The notes under the pieces were generated by a model. That model worked only from the letters and a program-made list of their open reading frames with translations, was not told where the DNA came from and searched no databases. Of a stretch of DNA of 8,108 nucleotides, positions 5,597 to 8,108 are shown one piece after another. Each line of letters starts with the position of its first letter. The first letter of the stretch is position 1. Location: NCBI GenBank assembly GCA_030594025.1, contig JAUVFY010000051.1:1-8108 (forward strand), in the 5' to 3' direction. The stretch comes from Deltaproteobacteria bacterium (GTDB lineage Bacteria > Desulfobacterota > GWC2-55-46 > JAUVFY01). A program made the translations under genes and the position numbers.

Positions 5597-6607
5597 CTAC
5601 ATTTCCACGCCGTCCACCTCGGTGCTGCACTTCGGGCACCTGGATTCCTTGATGGAATTCTTCCTCACCTCAAAGCCGAACCTTTCGATTAGAACCTCTT
5701 TACAGTTGTAGCAGTAAGTGGACTCTCCGGGGTCGCCCGGGACGTTTCCCGTATAGACATACCTTAATCCCTCTTCAAGGCCTATCTCCCTGGCACGGTC
5801 TACAATGGCCCTCGGGGTGGGAGGTACTTCGAGGAGCTTGTAGGCAGGGTAGAAGGCGCTTATGTGCCAGGGGATGGATTTGTCTGTGGTGAAAATCCAC
5901 CTGGCGATATTCCTCAGTTCCTCTTCCGAATCATTGAGGGTCGGTATGATGAGCGTTGTCACCTCCACCCAGATGCCTGCCGAGCGTATGTACTCGACCG
6001 TTTCCAGCACAGGGGCGAGCCTTGCCCCGCAGACCTTTTTGTAAAACCCCTCGTCATAGCTCTTTACATCAACGTTTGCCGCATCGAGAAAACCCTTGAG
6101 CTCGTCGATGCATTCCCTCGTCATATAGCCGTTGGTTACGAAGACGTTCTTGAGGCCCTTTTCCCGTGCCGGGACGCCGCAGTCCTGGGCGTACTCGAAG
6201 AATATGGTCGGTTCGGTGTAAGTATATGAGATGCTCGAGCATCCGAACGCCACCGCCCCATCGACTATCTTCTGGGCGGGCACCTCCTCTCCGGCTACTC
6301 TGCCCGTTTCCCGGGGCATCTGAGAGATCTCGAAGTTCTGGCAGTGAAGGCACCTGAAGTTACAGCCCACCGTGGCGATGGAATAGGAGGTCGTGCCCGG
6401 CTGGAAGTGGAAAAGGGGTTTTTTCTCTATTGGGTCTACGTGCTGCGCGATTACCCGGCCGTAGTTAAGCGAATAGAGCGTTCCTCCCCTGTTCTCCCTC
6501 ACGCCGCATACGCCGCGCTTGCCGTCGGCTATCTTACAGTGAAAGCTGCACAGATAACAGTCTACTTTACCCTTCTCTAAACCCCTCCACAGCCTGGCTT
6601 CTCTCAT
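5597..6607 (-). CDS. amrS: AmmeMemoRadiSam system radical SAM enzyme
   Basis: Radical SAM enzyme of 336 residues related to pyruvate formate-lyase activases, assigned to the AmmeMemoRadiSam family that usually co-occurs with AMMECR1 and MEMO proteins. The N-terminus has a cysteine cluster C17-x2-C20-x3-C24-x9-C34 followed by GVREN. The block LFHFQPGTTSYS leads into GCNFRCLHCQNFEISQ, which contains the CxxxCxxC site (C82, C86, C89) for the 4Fe-4S cluster that cleaves S-adenosylmethionine. The mid-region has YTYTEPTIFFEYA and NVDVKSYDEGFYK. The C-terminus has a second metal-binding pair, C299/C302 and C324/C327, probably a zinc ribbon. The ATG is 4 nt after the stop of the BCAM0308-family gene, with a weak AGGT site overlapping that stop, so translation is probably coupled. 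AMMECR1 and MEMO are not in the window. The substrate is unknown. Confidence 0.93.
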   Translation of the reverse strand: MREARLWRGLEKGKVDCYLCSFHCKIADGKRGVCGVRENRGGTLYSLNYGRVIAQHVDPIEKKPLFHFQPGTTSYSIATVGCNFRCLHCQNFEISQMPRETGRVAGEEVPAQKIVDGAVAFGCSSISYTYTEPTIFFEYAQDCGVPAREKGLKNVFVTNGYMTRECIDELKGFLDAANVDVKSYDEGFYKKVCGARLAPVLETVEYIRSAGIWVEVTTLIIPTLNDSEEELRNIARWIFTTDKSIPWHISAFYPAYKLLEVPPTPRAIVDRAREIGLEEGLRYVYTGNVPGDPGESTYCYNCKEVLIERFGFEVRKNSIKESRCPKCSTEVDGVEM

Positions 6608-6611
6608 ATCG

Positions 6612-6617
6612 CTACCT
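6612..6617 (-). promoter_or_regulatory. Weak Shine-Dalgarno of amrS overlapping upstream stop codon
   Basis: The BCAM0308-family gene ends ACC AGG TAG on the minus strand. AGGT in that string lies 6 nt before the amrS ATG and is the only ribosome-binding site visible, pointing to coupling with the upstream gene. Confidence 0.6.
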
Positions 6618-7112
6618 GGTCCACACGACCCTTGCCAGTTTTATGTCGGAGCTCCACTTGTATTCCACGCTGCCGTTGTAAGCCTTGCAGAGCATCTGGC
6701 CTATCCTCTGGGTGAGTTTCTCTGTCGTGGTAGTTATCTCAAGATCCCCCCTTCTCTTCCTTATGGCGATTATCCTGTCAAGGGGGTTATAGTACATGGC
6801 CCTCTTTTCCTTGTTCCTTATCATGTTGATTATCTCCTGGGAATGCTCCTTCAAGAACTCCCCGCGGAGCGTTATATAGCCGCCCACATAGCCGTCCCTT
6901 ATCTTCTGGCATGCAGGGCACTGTGCCTTAAAGGCCTTGGCCATCCCGGCCTCCGGCCCACCGCCGAGCATCCATCTCTTGTTGTGGTATACGGCGCCGC
7001 ACTTCGTGCATACGGCCCTGTCGTGCGGACCCATCTTGAGAAGATAGGGGTCCTTTTCCGTATCGATGGCCTTCTTCTGTGTGCTCCTTGAGTATCTTTT
7101 CGTGGCTCTCAT
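6612..7112 (-). CDS. BCAM0308-family zinc-binding protein of unknown function
   Basis: Protein of 166 residues matching the BCAM0308 family, which has no established function. A basic N-terminus precedes a split zinc-ribbon-like element: C35-TK-C38 in the AVCTKCGAVYHNKRW stretch and C65-PA-C68 in AQCPACQKIRDGYVGGY. After a charged helical middle (about 84-118) comes DLEITTTTEKLTQRIGQMLCKAYNG and a final strand-rich tail. The layout, with a double-CxxC ribbon followed by a small alpha/beta module, recalls the N-terminal part of archaeal/eukaryotic NMD3, a ribosome-binding protein. That similarity is by eye and suggests RNA or ribosome contact at most. The ATG has AAGGAGGA 5 nt upstream. The gene is 52 nt after the HypE-like gene and 4 nt before amrS. 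Confidence 0.82.
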   Translation of the reverse strand: MRATKRYSRSTQKKAIDTEKDPYLLKMGPHDRAVCTKCGAVYHNKRWMLGGGPEAGMAKAFKAQCPACQKIRDGYVGGYITLRGEFLKEHSQEIINMIRNKEKRAMYYNPLDRIIAIRKRRGDLEITTTTEKLTQRIGQMLCKAYNGSVEYKWSSDIKLARVVWTR

Positions 7113-7164
7113 ATGGTTCCTCCTTAAAAACTACTTGCATGCGTGAAGATTCTTTCAGACTAAA

Positions 7165-8108
7165 TTAAAATATCTTTGTTATCTCGTCTCTCTCATACGC
7201 CTTGAGTCTCTTTAGCCTCCCATCCACCTCCATCCTGACACCCTCTTTTTTCGGCCTGACGCTACCGATCGAGGAGGCGGGGATACCGGCCCTTTTAAGC
7301 GCCCCGAGGACCTTTTTCGTATCCCTTCTGTCGACCGACACAAGGAGCGACCCTGAGGCGATCGAGCCGATGGGGTCGAGGCCGAAGTGCTCGAGGACCT
7401 TTTTCGCCTCGGGTATAACGGGGATACGATCCTTATGAACGACGATGCCCACGCCCGAGGCTATTGCGAGTTCATGGAGCCCCATGCTGAGCCCTCCTTC
7501 GGTAGGGTCGTGCATGGCATGCACGCGGCCCGCCCGCATGGCCACGCGGGCGTCCTTAATAACGCTTATCCCGGGCCTCCTTACGAAGTTCCTGCACCTC
7601 GTAACGAGCCTCTTTGAAAAGGCCTTCTCGATCTCCTCTGCCTTTTCCCTTGCGATGATGCTCGCAGCCTCGAGGGCTATCCCCTTTGTAAGGACGATAT
7701 CGTCTCCCACCCTGGCCCCCGCGGAGGTTACCATCCCCTTTTTGCCGGCGGTGCCGAGCATCTGTCCTACGACTATGGGCCTTTTAAGCCCCGGGGTGAC
7801 CTCCGTATGGCCGCCGCAAAGGCTTACGCCTATCAGGTCGCAGGCCCTCGAGAGCTGCCTGAATATCTTCTCAACCGAACGCCTCGTGCTCTTTGCCTCG
7901 GGGAGCAGTATCGTAACGAGAAACCACCTGGGCACCCCGCCCATGACCGCTATGTCATTGGCATTTACGTTCAGGGCGTAAAGCCCGATATCCTCCGAGA
8001 CAAAGGTTATCGGGTCGGTCTTTGCATAGACAATGCACCCCCCGACATCGATTACCGTACAGTCAATGCCCACAGCCGGGCCAACTAAAACTCCCTTTCC
8101 AACACGAG
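7165..8108 (-). CDS. HypE/AIR synthase-like (PurM-fold) protein, N-terminus cut by window edge
   Basis: PurM-superfamily ATP-binding protein related to HypE, SelD and ThiL. 313 residues are visible. A GTG at 8073 could be read as a start, but the frame stays open to the window edge, encoding RVGKGVLVGPA before GTG. This matches the conserved glycine-rich N-terminal strand of the family, so the true start lies outside. Numbering from the GTG, motifs are DIGLYALNVNANDIAVMGG (28-46), the substrate/ATP loop CGGHTEVTP (86-94), ARVGDDIVLTKGIALE (120-135), and HDPTEGGLSMGLHELA (188-203), equivalent to the DPTRGG block of HypE. The protein ends DEITKIF and lacks the C-terminal PRIC-type cysteine that HypE needs to carry the carbamoyl/cyano group. 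It is therefore not a standard hydrogenase maturation protein, and no other hyp gene is visible. The true substrate is unknown. Confidence 0.88.
   Translation of the reverse strand, partial: RVGKGVLVGPAVGIDCTVIDVGGCIVYAKTDPITFVSEDIGLYALNVNANDIAVMGGVPRWFLVTILLPEAKSTRRSVEKIFRQLSRACDLIGVSLCGGHTEVTPGLKRPIVVGQMLGTAGKKGMVTSAGARVGDDIVLTKGIALEAASIIAREKAEEIEKAFSKRLVTRCRNFVRRPGISVIKDARVAMRAGRVHAMHDPTEGGLSMGLHELAIASGVGIVVHKDRIPVIPEAKKVLEHFGLDPIGSIASGSLLVSVDRRDTKKVLGALKRAGIPASSIGSVRPKKEGVRMEVDGRLKRLKAYERDEITKIF

Noticed and set aside
7445..7981. A 178-codon plus-strand open frame opposite the HypE-like gene
   Set aside because: It is antisense to a strongly conserved protein and shows no recognisable domain or ribosome-binding site.
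7165..8073. GTG at 8073 as the true start of the HypE-like gene
   Set aside because: The frame continues upstream to the window edge and encodes the conserved glycine-rich N-terminal strand of the family, so the gene is cut by the window.
2383..8108. A defence system or mobile island
   Set aside because: No nuclease, toxin, integrase, transposase or repeat boundary was seen, and base composition is even across the genes.

Overview
This 8.1-kb window is gene-dense bacterial chromosome with fairly high GC in the genes, AT-rich gaps, many GTG/TTG starts and strong GGAGG ribosome-binding sites. It carries ten protein genes: one on the plus strand (1-798, convergent with the rest) and nine on the minus strand. 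No tRNA, rRNA, CRISPR array, insertion sequence or phage gene was seen. The mix of a multihaem c-type cytochrome with paired CxxCH motifs, an AmmeMemoRadiSam radical-SAM enzyme, a BCAM0308-family zinc-finger protein, an MTH1187-type thiamine-binding protein and an AIR-synthase/HypE-like protein suggests an anaerobic or microaerophilic, probably uncultured bacterium of the Desulfobacterota/Nitrospirota type. That placement is inferred from gene content only.

Layout from left to right. An ABC-2 family transporter permease (1-798, +) faces a membrane-anchored five-haem cytochrome with an internal fibronectin-III domain (827-2002, -). A 380-bp AT-rich non-coding gap follows (2003-2382). Next comes a tight minus-strand operon, transcribed CopD-like membrane protein (3508-3975), then SAM methyltransferase (2937-3503), then MacroD-type macro-domain protein (2383-2931). 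These genes are 4-5 nt apart, and each upstream stop codon is merged with the next gene's Shine-Dalgarno sequence. A possible sigma70-type promoter and an inverted repeat lie in the 115-bp gap upstream of this operon.

Further right, still on the minus strand and listed in coordinate order, are RNA 3'-terminal phosphate cyclase rtcA (4091-5167), a thiamine-binding MTH1187-family protein (5207-5515), the AmmeMemoRadiSam radical SAM enzyme amrS (5597-6607), a BCAM0308-family double-CxxC protein (6612-7112), and a HypE/AIR-synthase-like protein (7165 to the window edge, N-terminus missing). The last two plus amrS form a probable transcription unit, with amrS only 4 nt behind the BCAM0308 gene.

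The genes do not form one known pathway. Points worth following are the HypE-like/BCAM0308/amrS neighbourhood (possible protein or cofactor modification), the co-location of RNA-end (RtcA) and ADP-ribose (macro domain) enzymes, the unusual split-haem/Fn3 architecture of the cytochrome, and the repeated stop-codon/Shine-Dalgarno overlap at gene junctions.
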